A stretch of 64,000 nucleotides of DNA from Nocardioides pantholopis (GTDB lineage Bacteria > Actinomycetota > Actinomycetes > Propionibacteriales > Nocardioidaceae), in NCBI RefSeq assembly GCF_003710085.1, contig NZ_CP033324.1, forward strand, positions 3,845,501-3,909,500, read 5' to 3'. Position 1 is the first letter of the stretch; each line of letters opens with the position of its first letter. Of the stretch, positions 35,639-44,589 are shown one piece after another. The position numbers were made by a program, and so were the translations under genes. The notes below the pieces were generated by a model. The model was not told the DNA's origin and did not search any database. It saw only the letters and a program-made list of their open reading frames with translations.

Positions 35639-36553
35639 TCAGTGCACCTCGCCGAGGTCCTCGTGGTCGCGGTGGCTGACCGGCTCGACCTGGAAGGTCG
35701 CGTGCTGGACCGCGAAGTGCGCGGCGACGCAGTGGCTCAGCTCGTCGAGCGTCGGGCCGACGCCGCGCTCGGCCAGGCACGCGTCGGTGACCGTCACGTG
35801 GGCGGAGAGGCTGGCCATGCCGCTGGTGATCGTCCAGGCGTGCAGGTCGTGGACGTCCACGACCCCGGGAACCCCGAGCAGGTGCCGGCGTACGTCGTCC
35901 AGGTCGAGGTCGCGCGGCGCGATCTCCAACAGGATCGCGGCGCTGTCACGGACCAGCAGCACCGCCCGCGGGGCGATCAGCACCGCGATCACCAGCGAGG
36001 CCAGCGGGTCGGCGTACAGCCAGCCGGTGGTCCAGATGACCACGCCCGCGATCACCGCGAGCACCGACCCGACCAGGTCGGCGAGCACCTCGTTGGCGGC
36101 GCCGCGCAGGTTCAGCGACCCGGTCTCGGAGCGGTTCAGCACCGCCAGCGAGATCGCGTTGGCGACCAGGCCGACGAGCGCGAACCCCACCATCGGGCCG
36201 GCGTCGACCGAGGACGGGTCGGCCAGCCGGCGCACCCCGGCCCAGCCGACGTACCCGCAGACCACCAGCAGCAGCAGGCCGTTGACAGCGGCGGCGAGGA
36301 TCTCGGCGCGGTGGTAGCCGAAGGTGGAGCGAACCCCCGCCGGGCGGCTGGCGAGGTAGGACGCCCCGAGGGCCAGCACGATCGCGCCGGCGTCGGTGGC
36401 CATGTGCGCGGCGTCGGCGAGCAGCGCCAGCGACCCGGTGAGCAGGCCGCCGACGACCTCGAGCACGAGGACGCTGCCGGTGACCAGGAGCGCGATGCGC
36501 AGCCGGCCCCGGTCCTCGGCCCGCCCGGCGGCGTGCGCGTGGTCGTGCCCCAT
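35639..36553 (-). CDS. Cation diffusion facilitator (zinc/cadmium exporter, CzcD-like)
   Basis: 304 residues. His-rich start (GHDHAHAAG), then six membrane segments with the metal sites HMATD in segment 2 (LLADAAHMATDAGA) and NEVLADLVGS in segment 5. The cytoplasmic C-terminal domain has HDLHAWTITSG. It exports zinc or related ions by proton antiport. A TAGAGT box six bases before the ATG implies a leaderless mRNA. Confidence 0.95.
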   Translation of the reverse strand: MGHDHAHAAGRAEDRGRLRIALLVTGSVLVLEVVGGLLTGSLALLADAAHMATDAGAIVLALGASYLASRPAGVRSTFGYHRAEILAAAVNGLLLLVVCGYVGWAGVRRLADPSSVDAGPMVGFALVGLVANAISLAVLNRSETGSLNLRGAANEVLADLVGSVLAVIAGVVIWTTGWLYADPLASLVIAVLIAPRAVLLVRDSAAILLEIAPRDLDLDDVRRHLLGVPGVVDVHDLHAWTITSGMASLSAHVTVTDACLAERGVGPTLDELSHCVAAHFAVQHATFQVEPVSHRDHEDLGEVH

Positions 36554-36559
36554 GGCGCC

Positions 36560-36565
36560 ACTCTA
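36560..36565 (-). promoter_or_regulatory. Putative -10 box, leaderless CDF mRNA
   Basis: TAGAGT, six bases, then the ATG at 36553. Confidence 0.55.
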
Positions 36566-36614
36566 GGCCGGGGCCGGGGGCCCCGGAGCAGGCCGGAGCA
36601 GGGCTGTGGCGGTC

Positions 36615-37592
<978 letters not shown>

Positions 37593-37598
37593 GTCCCG

Positions 37599-37604
37599 AT
37601 CCTA
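37599..37604 (-). promoter_or_regulatory. Putative -10 box, leaderless YqjG-like mRNA
   Basis: TAGGAT, six bases, then the ATG at 37592. Confidence 0.55.
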
Positions 37605-37637
37605 GGTGAGCGTTCAACGACCCGGGGCGGGCTGACG

Positions 37638-37643
37638 TACGGT
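37638..37643 (+). promoter_or_regulatory. Putative -10 box, leaderless M15 peptidase mRNA
   Basis: TACGGT, six bases, then the ATG at 37650. Confidence 0.55.
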
Positions 37644-37649
37644 CGTCGG

Positions 37650-38558
37650 ATGCCTCGGACCCCCGCCCTGCGCGGGCTGCTCGCCCTGGTGGCCGCGGCC
37701 GTGCTGGCCGCCGGCTGCTCGAGCGAGGGCGGCGGGGACTCCGCCGACCGGTCGGCCACCCCCTCGCCGTCCGCGTCCGCCCCCTCGACCTCCGGGTCCA
37801 CACCCTCGCCGTCCGCGTCCTCGCCGTCCGCGCCGGCGTCGGCCGCACCCGGGACCGTCCCGCCGGACTGGCTGGGCACCCGGGTGCTCCCCCTCGGCCC
37901 CGACGGGTACGGCGCGGTGCGCGCGACGCCGCGCGAGCTGCGCAACCGCCGGTTCACGCTGCCGGACCCGGTGGCCGCCCTTCCCGGCCGGGGCTTCGCC
38001 TCCCGGGTCGTCGCCCCCGCACCGGCCCGGGTGCTGGCGCGCTCCACCTGGGGGCCGCGCTGCCCCGTCGCCGCCGACGACCTCGCCTGGGTGCGGGTCG
38101 CCTTCCGCGGCTTCGACGGCGCCCGGCACACCGGCGAGCTGCTCGTGAACCGCACCGCGGCCGACGACCTGGTCGGCGTCTTCCGGGACCTGTGGCGGGC
38201 CCGCTTCCCGTTCGAGCGGATCGCGATCACCACCCGCGCCGAGCTGGACGCCGCGCCGACCGGGGACGGCAACGACACCGGCGCCTTCGTCTGCCGCCCG
38301 ATCACCGGCGGCACGTCGTACTCCGAGCACGCCTACGGGCTGGCCATCGACATCAACCCGTTCCAGAACCCCTACGTCCGCGGCGACCTGGTGCTGCCCG
38401 AGCTCGCCTCGGCGTACGCCGACCGCGCCTGGGTGCGGCCCGGCATGATCACCCCCGACGGCCCGGTCGTGCGCGCGTTCGCCCGGATCGGCTGGGCCTG
38501 GGGCGGGGCCTGGTCGACCCGCAAGGACTACCAGCACTTCAGCGCCAGCGGCCGGTGA
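37650..38558 (+). CDS. M15-type (VanY/CwlK-like) peptidase lipoprotein
   Basis: 302 residues. Signal peptide with lipobox VLAAGC, then a Ser/Pro-rich linker of about 45 residues. The C-terminal M15C-like domain has TSYSEHAYGLAIDINPFQNP (zinc-binding His and Asp) and a late DYQHFSASG with the third His; GWAWGGAWS precedes it. Such enzymes cleave peptidoglycan cross-link peptides outside the cell. The linker suggests wall penetration. The ~160-residue middle part lacks a name. Confidence 0.88.
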   Translation: MPRTPALRGLLALVAAAVLAAGCSSEGGGDSADRSATPSPSASAPSTSGSTPSPSASSPSAPASAAPGTVPPDWLGTRVLPLGPDGYGAVRATPRELRNRRFTLPDPVAALPGRGFASRVVAPAPARVLARSTWGPRCPVAADDLAWVRVAFRGFDGARHTGELLVNRTAADDLVGVFRDLWRARFPFERIAITTRAELDAAPTGDGNDTGAFVCRPITGGTSYSEHAYGLAIDINPFQNPYVRGDLVLPELASAYADRAWVRPGMITPDGPVVRAFARIGWAWGGAWSTRKDYQHFSASGR

Positions 38559-38560
38559 CG

Positions 38561-38690
38561 CCCCCCGGTGGTCGAGCCGCTCCGGTGGTCGAGCCGGTCC
38601 CGGTGGTCGAGCCCCTCGGTGGTCGAGCCCCCCCGGTGGTCGAGCCGTGAGGAGCGCCAGCGACGAGCGTGTCGAGACCCCGGTCACCGG
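38561..38690. repeat. Left flank of the HNH island: five GGTGGTCGAGCC copies plus one full repeat unit
   Basis: GGTGGTCGAGCC starts at 38567, 38584, 38602, 38618 and 38635, 16-18 bases apart. The last copy continues into a complete 48-bp unit (38635-38682) ending CGTGTCGAGACCCCG. This is the reverse complement of the units to the right of the HNH gene. From here to the SOS box (38691-38823) I see no gene; the last part is unusually AT-rich and looks like a promoter. Confidence 0.85.
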
Positions 38691-38823
38691 ACCAGGTGGT
38701 TCCGCGCCGCTGGGGTTGAGGGTCTTGGTTCCGCCCGCGGTCGCGTTGCCGTTGTCTTGGGCTGACGGTCCCGCCCTCCGTCGCAGAATTTCCTTCCACA
38801 TTCTTCACTCCACCTCTAGTTCT

Positions 38824-38839
38824 TCGAACATCTGTTCGA
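38824..38839 (+). promoter_or_regulatory. Perfect LexA/SOS box before the HNH endonuclease gene
   Basis: TCGAAC-ATCT-GTTCGA, an exact match to the actinobacterial LexA consensus, ending 12 bases before the ATG. TAGAAT just after it (38841-38846) is five bases before the start and can serve as -10, so LexA would block RNA polymerase directly. Confidence 0.85.
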
Positions 38840-38851
38840 GTAGAATGTGCT

Positions 38852-40183
38852 ATGGCCATCGACCCGAACCCCGCCCCGCTGGGCGAGTGCGACAGCCCAG
38901 CGGCGGTGCTGGCGTTCGCGCGGTCCCAGCGTGCTGTGGCTGACCGTGCCGAGGTCGCCTTGCTCGAGGCTGCGGTCGCGTGGGCCTCGATGCACTCGGT
39001 CGACTGCCTGGACGACGCGGCCTGCCTGCCGGGTGCCGAGGGCGAGATCGCGATCGCGGGGCCGGGCGCGCCGCTGGTCACCGAGTTCGCCCCGCTCGAG
39101 CTCGGTGCCGCGCTCGGCATGAGCAGCGACGCTGCTCGGGCGATGCTCGGTGAGGCGGTCGAGCTCGCGCACCGGCTCCCGCGGACCTGGGCTGCCGTGC
39201 GGGCCGGGAGCGTGCCCGCCTGGCGGGGCCGCAAGATCGCGGCGAACACCCTCTCGCTCCCCGCCGATGGCGCGGCCTACGTCGACACCCACGTCCACGC
39301 GGTGGCCGGGAAGATCGGGTACGCCGCGCTGGACCGGCTGATCGAGGAGGCCCGGGTCCGGTTCGACCCCGCCGGCGCCGAAGAGAAGCGCCGCGCTGCC
39401 GCGGACCGGCGGCACTTCGACCTCGACACCGGCCGCGTCTCGTTCGGCGGGACCGTGGTCGTGGACGGCGAGCTCGACCTCGCCGACGCCCTCGACCTCG
39501 AGGACGCGGTCGCCCGCGGTGCCCGGGTCCTCGGCGAGCTCGGCTGCGCGGAGTCCCTCGACGTCCGCCGCTCCCTAGCGGTCGGCGAGATCGCCCGCCG
39601 CCAGCTCGCCCTCGACCTCGACACCACCCCGACCCAGGTGCAGGGCCTGTCCAAGCGCTGCCAGCCCCGCCAGGTCGTCATCCACGTCCACCTCACCGAG
39701 GCCGCCCTCAGTGGCGGGGACGGCCTGCATCTGGCCCGGGTCGAGGAGACCCGCTCGTTCGTCTCCGCCGACCAGGTCAAGACCTGGTGCGCCAACCCCG
39801 ATGCCCAAGTCATCGTGAAGCCGGTTCTCGACCTCGCCGACGTCGACCACACCGACGCCTACGAGGTCCCCGACCGGATGTCAGAACGGGTCCAGCTCAA
39901 CAACCCGACCTGCGTCTTCCCCTGGTGCGGCCGCTCGGCCCGCCGCGCGGACACCGACCACGTCATCCGCCACCGGCACGAACGCGAGGGGCCACCGGGC
40001 CATGAGGAGTTCGGCGAGACCACCGACCCCAACCTCGCACCCCTGTGCCGCACCCACCACCGGGCCAAGACCCACACCGCCTGGACCTACACCAAGCTCG
40101 ACGAGACCACCTACCTGTGGCGAACCCCGAACGGCATCCACCTGCGCCGCGACCACACCGGCACCACCATCGTCACCATCTGA
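38852..40183 (+). CDS. DUF222/13E12-family HNH endonuclease
   Basis: 443 residues. The DUF222 domain covers about 20-340, mostly helical. The C-terminal HNH domain starts with CVFPWCGRS, followed by DTDHVIRH, NLAPLC and THHRAKTH, giving a complete Cys4 zinc site and catalytic DH/N/H residues. 13E12 proteins of mycobacteria are LexA-regulated and repeated in genomes; here a perfect SOS box precedes the ATG. The gene is bounded by inverted copies of the TCGA-core repeat, so it looks like a mobile or self-spreading cassette. DNA target unknown. Confidence 0.93.
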   Translation: MAIDPNPAPLGECDSPAAVLAFARSQRAVADRAEVALLEAAVAWASMHSVDCLDDAACLPGAEGEIAIAGPGAPLVTEFAPLELGAALGMSSDAARAMLGEAVELAHRLPRTWAAVRAGSVPAWRGRKIAANTLSLPADGAAYVDTHVHAVAGKIGYAALDRLIEEARVRFDPAGAEEKRRAAADRRHFDLDTGRVSFGGTVVVDGELDLADALDLEDAVARGARVLGELGCAESLDVRRSLAVGEIARRQLALDLDTTPTQVQGLSKRCQPRQVVIHVHLTEAALSGGDGLHLARVEETRSFVSADQVKTWCANPDAQVIVKPVLDLADVDHTDAYEVPDRMSERVQLNNPTCVFPWCGRSARRADTDHVIRHRHEREGPPGHEEFGETTDPNLAPLCRTHHRAKTHTAWTYTKLDETTYLWRTPNGIHLRRDHTGTTIVTI

Positions 40184-40184
40184 C

Positions 40185-40377
40185 CGGGGTCTCGACACGC
40201 TCGCTGCGCTCACGGCTCGACCACCTGCCCCGGTGGTCGAGCCGCGAAGGCGCCCCGGCGCCTGGCCCTCCCGGTGATCGAGCCGCGAAGGCGCCCTGAC
40301 GCCTGGGGGTGTCGAGACCCCTTGCGCTCCGATCGGGGTCTCGACACGCTCGCTGCGCTCACGGCTCGACCACCGAG
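40185..40377. repeat. Right flank of the HNH island: two perfect 41-bp direct repeats with a second repeat subtype between
   Basis: Identical 41-bp copies at 40185-40225 and 40334-40374 (each begins CGGGGTCTCGACACGCTCGC and ends GGCTCGACCACC) start one base after the HNH stop. Between them, 40232-40320 carries two GGTNNTCGAGCCGCGAAGGC units of another core type, closing with TGTCGAGACCCC. The outer copies are inverted relative to the left flank. Confidence 0.9.
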
Positions 40378-40382
40378 GCCGG

Positions 40383-41462
40383 TCAGCGCACGAACCCCTC
40401 GGCGAGCCGCAGCAGCCGGTCGTTGGCCTCGGTCTCGCCGATGGAGACCCGGGCGCCCTCGCCGGCGAACGGCCGGACCATGATCCCGAGCTCCTCGGCG
40501 GCGGCCGCGAAGTCGGCGGTGCGCTCGCCGAGCTCGAACCAGACGAAGTTGCCCTGCGCCTGCGGGACGTCCCAGCCGCGCTCGCGCAGGCCGGTGGCGA
40601 CGCGGGTGCGCTCGGCGACGAGTGCGTCGACCCGCTCGAGGAGCTCCTCGCGCCGCTCCAGCGAGGCGATCGCCGCGGCCTGTGCCACCGAGGAGACCCC
40701 GAACGGCAGCGACACCGCCCGCAGCGCCGCGGCCAGCGGCGCCGGCGCGACGGCGTACCCGACCCGGAAGCCGGCCAGCCCGTAGGCCTTGGAGAAGGTG
40801 CGGGTCAGCACGACGTTCTGGTGGCGCCGGTACGTCGCCAGCCCGTCGACCGGGTCTGCCATCCGGACGAACTCCAGGTAGGCCTCGTCGACCACGACCA
40901 GCACGTGGGGTGGGACCGCCGCCAGGAACTCGTCCAGCTCGGTCTGGCTCACCGCGGGCCCGGTGGGGTTGTTGGGCGTGCAGACCAGCACCACCCGGGT
41001 CCGGTCGGTGACGGCCGCCGCCATCGCGGGCAGGTCGTGGCGCCCGTCCGGCAGCACCGGCACCCGGACCGCTGTCGCCGCCGCGGCCGTGACCGCGATC
41101 GGATAGGCCTCGAAGGAGCGCCAGGCGAAGACGACCTCGTCGCCCGGCTCGCAGAACGCCTGCACGAGCTGGTAGATCAGCGCCACCGACCCGGTCGCCA
41201 CCGACAGGTCCTCCACCGGCACCCGGCAGGTCTCGGCGAGCGCCGCGTACAGCGCCGCGGACCCCATGTCGGGATAGCGGTTCATCTGCGCGACCGCCTC
41301 CTGCACCGCCTCGACGACACCCGGCAGCGGCGGATACGGGTTCTCGTTGGAGGACAGCTTGTAGGAGGTCATCCCGGGGCGCACCGTCGGCGGCCGCCCG
41401 GCGACGTACGGCGGGATCAGGCCGATGTTGGGCCGCGGTGCGGGGCGGGACTGACCGGTCAT
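40383..41462 (-). CDS. pat: Histidinol-phosphate/aromatic aminotransferase (Pat-like)
   Basis: 359 residues, fold type I PLP enzyme of the HisC family: KLSSNENPYPPLP, NRYPDMG, TPNNPTG, DEAYLEF and the PLP Lys in RTFSKAYGLAGFRVGYA. The overall pattern is closer to actinobacterial Pat (phenylalanine/tyrosine from arylpyruvate) than to the HisC of his operons, and no his genes are nearby. TACGCT seven bases before the ATG suggests a leaderless start inside the VanZ 3' end. The gene ends three bases from the right repeat flank. Confidence 0.85.
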   Translation of the reverse strand: MTGQSRPAPRPNIGLIPPYVAGRPPTVRPGMTSYKLSSNENPYPPLPGVVEAVQEAVAQMNRYPDMGSAALYAALAETCRVPVEDLSVATGSVALIYQLVQAFCEPGDEVVFAWRSFEAYPIAVTAAAATAVRVPVLPDGRHDLPAMAAAVTDRTRVVLVCTPNNPTGPAVSQTELDEFLAAVPPHVLVVVDEAYLEFVRMADPVDGLATYRRHQNVVLTRTFSKAYGLAGFRVGYAVAPAPLAAALRAVSLPFGVSSVAQAAAIASLERREELLERVDALVAERTRVATGLRERGWDVPQAQGNFVWFELGERTADFAAAAEELGIMVRPFAGEGARVSIGETEANDRLLRLAEGFVR

Positions 41463-41467
41463 GGCGC

Positions 41468-42025
41468 TCAGCGTAGGCGCGCGCGCCAGGGTCGCAGGAC
41501 GAGCGCGGCCAGCAGCCCGGCCGCGCCGCCGAGCAGCGCCCCGGTGCTGTTGTCGACGACGTCGGTGATGTCGCAGGCGCGGTCCAGGCGGGCCAGCTCC
41601 AGCTGGGTGAGCTCGATCCCGGCGGAGTACGCCGCGAGCACCGCCAGCCCGAGCGGCACCGTGACCAGCGCGGCCCGCGGCCAGCGGGCCAGGAACACCA
41701 CCATCAGCAGGCCCGGCGGCACGAAGACGAGCGTGTTGAGCAGCCGCTGCCCGCCGGAGAAGATCCAGAACCCCTCGGGGGCCGGCCCGCCGTAGTCCCA
41801 CGAGCAGGTCTCCTGCCGGGTCTCGGCGGGGACGATCCCGGGCGCGCCTTCCGCCGGCACCAGCGTGAGGCAGGCGATCACGGCCAGCGACCACAGCAGC
41901 AGCGCGAGCGCACCCGCGCCCAGCACGCCCAGCGGGCCGCGCGCGACCAGGTAGACCAGCAGGCACAGGACGCCGGAGACGACCACGCCGAGGAGCATCA
42001 CCGCCACACCGCCGACCGGGACCAT
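41468..42025 (-). CDS. VanZ-family membrane protein
   Basis: 185 residues with about five membrane segments. The VanZ signature lies in the second half: LLNTLVFVPPGLL, AGIELTQLELARLDRACDITDVVDNSTGALLGG. VanZ-like proteins are small membrane proteins, linked in one case to teicoplanin resistance; here the role is unknown. TACGGT lies seven bases before the ATG. The gene is upstream of pat, five bases between stop and start. Confidence 0.85.
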   Translation of the reverse strand: MVPVGGVAVMLLGVVVSGVLCLLVYLVARGPLGVLGAGALALLLWSLAVIACLTLVPAEGAPGIVPAETRQETCSWDYGGPAPEGFWIFSGGQRLLNTLVFVPPGLLMVVFLARWPRAALVTVPLGLAVLAAYSAGIELTQLELARLDRACDITDVVDNSTGALLGGAAGLLAALVLRPWRARLR

Positions 42026-42032
42026 GCGCCCG

Positions 42033-42038
42033 ACCGTA
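42033..42038 (-). promoter_or_regulatory. Putative -10 box, leaderless vanZ-like mRNA
   Basis: TACGGT, seven bases, then the ATG at 42025. Confidence 0.5.
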
Positions 42039-42089
42039 GCGAGCCGCCCCGTGGCGGGCCGAACCACCCGCCGTGCCTGCCGGATGGGC

Positions 42090-42095
42090 CACAAT
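42090..42095 (+). promoter_or_regulatory. Putative -10 box, leaderless GntR mRNA
   Basis: CACAAT, six bases, then the ATG at 42102; decides between this start and an in-frame ATG six codons upstream. Confidence 0.45.
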
Positions 42096-42101
42096 GGCCC
42101 C

Positions 42102-42788
42102 ATGCCCGCTCCGGCCGCCCCCTCCGGGACGCTGCCCCAGGAGCACCCCTCCGCCGTGGAGCGGGTGACCCAGGAGCTGCGCCGGGCGGTCTTCGACGGC
42201 GAGCTCGAGTCCGGTACGCCGCTGCGCGAGGTCGCACTGGCGGCCTCCCTGGGGGTGTCCCGCCCGACGGTCCGCGAGGCGCTGACCGTGCTGGTCGCCG
42301 AGGGGCTCGCGACCCGCGAGCCGCACCGGGGCGTCAGCGTCACCCGACCGGAGCTGGACTCGGTGCGCGACATCTGCGCCGCCCGCTGGGTCCTGGAGGG
42401 GGCCGGCGTGCTGCGCTGGCCGGACGCCGACCCCCAGCTGCGCCACGACGTACGCCGCCGCCTGGAGGCCTACACGGCCGCGGTCCGCGCCGACGCGTCC
42501 TACCAGGAGCTCAACGAGCGCCACCTCGCCTTCCACGTCTCGCTGGTCGCGCTCACCGGCAGCCCGCGGCTGGTCGGCACGGCCGAGAGCCTGGTGGGCG
42601 AGCTCAAGGTGGCGCTGGCCCAGGTGGAGCGGCTGCGGCGCAACGCCCACGACGAGGCCGACAACCACACCCAGCTCGTGGTGCTGCTGGAGGCCGGCGA
42701 CGTCGTCGGCGCGCACGAGTTCCTGCGCGGCCACCTCGAGGCCGCCGAGCGCGACATCGCCGACGCGCTCGGACTGGACGGCGACTGA
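42102..42788 (+). CDS. GntR-family regulator (FadR/FCD subfamily)
   Basis: 228 residues. N-terminal winged helix (about 20-85) with the GntR signature LREVALAASLGVSRPTVREALTVLVAEGL. The C-terminal FCD domain (about 90-225) has HLAFHVSLVALTGSPRL and NHTQLVVLLEAGDVVGAHEFLRGHL; the His residues are probable metal and ligand contacts. It likely senses a carboxylic acid. Target unknown; the divergent vanZ/pat genes and the following membrane gene are candidates. Confidence 0.9.
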   Translation: MPAPAAPSGTLPQEHPSAVERVTQELRRAVFDGELESGTPLREVALAASLGVSRPTVREALTVLVAEGLATREPHRGVSVTRPELDSVRDICAARWVLEGAGVLRWPDADPQLRHDVRRRLEAYTAAVRADASYQELNERHLAFHVSLVALTGSPRLVGTAESLVGELKVALAQVERLRRNAHDEADNHTQLVVLLEAGDVVGAHEFLRGHLEAAERDIADALGLDGD

Positions 42789-42794
42789 CACAAT
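42789..42794 (+). promoter_or_regulatory. Putative -10 box, leaderless mRNA of the PF04020/phosphatase/kinase operon
   Basis: CACAAT, six bases, then the ATG at 42801. Confidence 0.45.
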
Positions 42795-42800
42795 CGCCGC

Positions 42801-43196
42801 ATGCGCTTCCTGAGCCTGCTGGCCAGCAATGCCGTGGCCCTCGCCGTTGCGGCCTGGATCTTCGCCGGGATCCGGTTCTCCGGGCCGACCAGCGGCCAGG
42901 CCCAGATCGAGGAGAAGATCCTCCCGCTGCTGGTCGTGGCGGCGATCCTGACCCTGGTCACCTCGCTGGTGAAGCCGGTGCTGACAGTGCTGTCGATCCC
43001 GTTCATCATCGTCACGCTCGGCCTGTTCCTGCTGGTCATCAATGCGGGCATGCTCAAGCTGACCGGCTGGATCGCCGGCAAGCTGGACCTGGGCTTCGTG
43101 GTCGAGGGCTTCTGGCCGGCGGTCGGCGGCGCGATCGTGATCACGATCGTGACCTGGGGCGTGGACGGCCTGTTCGGCACCGACGACCGCCGATGA
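42801..43196 (+). CDS. Small four-helix membrane protein (PF04020, annotated as phage holin family)
   Basis: 131 residues, four hydrophobic segments (about 5-24, 43-66, 68-90, 100-125), with the family motif TLVTSLVKPVLTVLSIPFIIVTLGLFLLVINA spread over segments 2 and 3. Despite the holin name, this is a widespread chromosomal family and nothing phage-like surrounds it. Overlaps the phosphatase by four bases. Confidence 0.85.
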   Translation: MRFLSLLASNAVALAVAAWIFAGIRFSGPTSGQAQIEEKILPLLVVAAILTLVTSLVKPVLTVLSIPFIIVTLGLFLLVINAGMLKLTGWIAGKLDLGFVVEGFWPAVGGAIVITIVTWGVDGLFGTDDRR

Positions 43197-43696
43197 CGCC
43201 ACCCGCGCTCCCTCCGGCCCGGGACCCGGACCGCTACACGCTCACCGTGGTCTGCCTGGGCAACATCTGCCGCTCCCCGATGGCCGACGTCGTGCTGAAC
43301 CGGCGCCTCGAGGAGGCCGGACTGGCCGACCGGGTCCGGGTGGACAGCAGCGGCACCGGCGGCTGGCACGTCGGCGGCCCGATGGACCCCCGCGCCGCCG
43401 CCACGCTCGCCGCGCACGGCTACGACAGCACCCGGCACCGGGCCCGCCAGTGGGCGCCCGACCGCGCCGACGAGCACGACCTGGTCCTCGCGATGGACCG
43501 CTCCAACCTCGCCGACCTGGGCGGGCGCAGCGACCGGGTGCGACTGTTCCGCGACTTCGACCCGGTCGAGCCCGGCGGCGAGGTTCCCGACCCCTACTAC
43601 GGTGGGGACGACGGGTTCGAGGAGGTGCTGGCGATGGTGGAGCGCACGGCCGCCGCGATCGTCGCGGCCCTGCAGCGGGAGCTGCGCGCGTCGTGA
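43193..43696 (+). CDS. Low-molecular-weight protein-tyrosine-phosphatase-type phosphatase
   Basis: 167 residues. The phosphate loop is CLGNICRSP (CX5R, nucleophile Cys21, Arg27) and the general-acid Asp is in DPYYGGDDGF. It removes phosphate from Tyr or, in the LMW-PTP-A branch, from ribulosamine/erythrulosamine 5-phosphates. Its overlap with a fructosamine kinase-like gene favours the second role, protein deglycation. Cytoplasmic. Confidence 0.93.
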   Translation: MTPPALPPARDPDRYTLTVVCLGNICRSPMADVVLNRRLEEAGLADRVRVDSSGTGGWHVGGPMDPRAAATLAAHGYDSTRHRARQWAPDRADEHDLVLAMDRSNLADLGGRSDRVRLFRDFDPVEPGGEVPDPYYGGDDGFEEVLAMVERTAAAIVAALQRELRAS

Positions 43697-44553
43697 CCCG
43701 CCAGCCGCTGGCCGCCCGCCACGCCGAGGCCCTCCTCGGCGGGTCCGTCGTGGCCACGGCGCCGGTCGCCGGCGGCGACATCTGCACCGCCACCAAGCTC
43801 CGCCTCAGCGACGGCACCACCGCGCTGATGAAGACCCTCCCCCGCGCTCCGGCCGGCTTCTTCCCCACCGAGGCCCGCGGGCTGCGCTGGCTGGCCGAGG
43901 TCGAGGGCGGGGTCGCCACCCCGGAGGTGCTCGCCGCCGACGAGGAGTGCCTGATCCTGCGGTGGGTCGAGCCGGGCCGCAACTCCGGTGACGCCGCGGC
44001 GGAGTTCGGCCGGGCGCTGGCCACCACCCACCGCGCGGGCGCCCCGACGTACGGGCTGGACGCCGACGGCTTCATCGGCCGGCTCCCGCTGCCGAACCGG
44101 CCGGCGCCGACCTGGGCGGAGTTCTACGCCGTGCGGCGGGTGCTGCCCTACCTGAAGCTGGCCCGCGACCGGGGCGCGGTCACCGACGGCCAGGCCGCCA
44201 CCATCGAGGGCCTGGTCGGGCGGCTGGGCGCGCTGCTGCCCGAGGAGGCCCCCTCGCGGCTGCACGGCGACCTGTGGAACGGCAACGTGCTGTGGGGCAC
44301 CGAGGGCCACGTCGCCGTCGTCGACCCCGCGGCGTACGGCGGGCACCGGGAGGTCGACCTCGCGATGCTGGCGCTGTTCGGGCTGCCGCACCTGCAGCGC
44401 GTGCTGGACGCCTACGCCGAGGTGAGTCCGCTCACCGACGGATGGCGCGAGCGCACCGCCGCGCACCAGGTATTTCCGCTGCTGGTGCACGCCTGCCTGT
44501 TCGGCGGCGGGTACGGCGCCCGCGCTGCGGCCGCCGCGGCGACGTACTCCTGA
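43693..44553 (+). CDS. Fructosamine/ribulosamine 3-kinase-like protein
   Basis: 286 residues, GTG overlapping the phosphatase stop. Protein-kinase-like fold: N-lobe Lys in TALMKTLPR, catalytic loop RLHGDLWNGNVLW, metal loop VVDPAAYGGHREVDLAML, all standard in FN3K proteins. It would phosphorylate ketoamines on glycated proteins so that they fall apart spontaneously. Bacterial members prefer ribulosamines and erythrulosamines. Confidence 0.93.
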   Translation: MTRQPLAARHAEALLGGSVVATAPVAGGDICTATKLRLSDGTTALMKTLPRAPAGFFPTEARGLRWLAEVEGGVATPEVLAADEECLILRWVEPGRNSGDAAAEFGRALATTHRAGAPTYGLDADGFIGRLPLPNRPAPTWAEFYAVRRVLPYLKLARDRGAVTDGQAATIEGLVGRLGALLPEEAPSRLHGDLWNGNVLWGTEGHVAVVDPAAYGGHREVDLAMLALFGLPHLQRVLDAYAEVSPLTDGWRERTAAHQVFPLLVHACLFGGGYGARAAAAAATYS

Positions 44554-44557
44554 CGCT

Positions 44558-44573
44558 CTCAGTTCCGGCTCAG
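44558..44573 (+). promoter_or_regulatory. CTCAG direct repeat, likely MprA-like autoregulatory box
   Basis: CTCAG at 44558-44562 and 44569-44573, 11 bases apart, just upstream of the -10 box of the response-regulator gene. This is the spacing and wording of MprA-type boxes. Confidence 0.5.
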
Positions 44574-44583
44574 GCGGGTTCGG

Positions 44584-44589
44584 CATCAT
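44584..44589 (+). promoter_or_regulatory. Putative -10 box of the MprAB-like operon
   Basis: CATCAT, six bases, then the GTG at 44596; GAGGGA in the spacer could also act as a weak Shine-Dalgarno. Confidence 0.4.

Noticed and set aside
38567..38646. Regularly spaced GGTGGTCGAGCC copies as a CRISPR array
   Set aside because: Repeats of 12 bp with 4-6 bp between them, no spacers of CRISPR size and no cas genes.
42801..43196. Phage holin as a sign of a prophage
   Set aside because: PF04020 proteins are common chromosomal membrane proteins; no integrase, lysin, capsid or att sites nearby.
40383..43202. 939-codon frame reading through pat, vanZ and gntR
   Set aside because: Only the first part (from the ATG at 41462) encodes the aminotransferase; the upstream extension is antisense to real genes.
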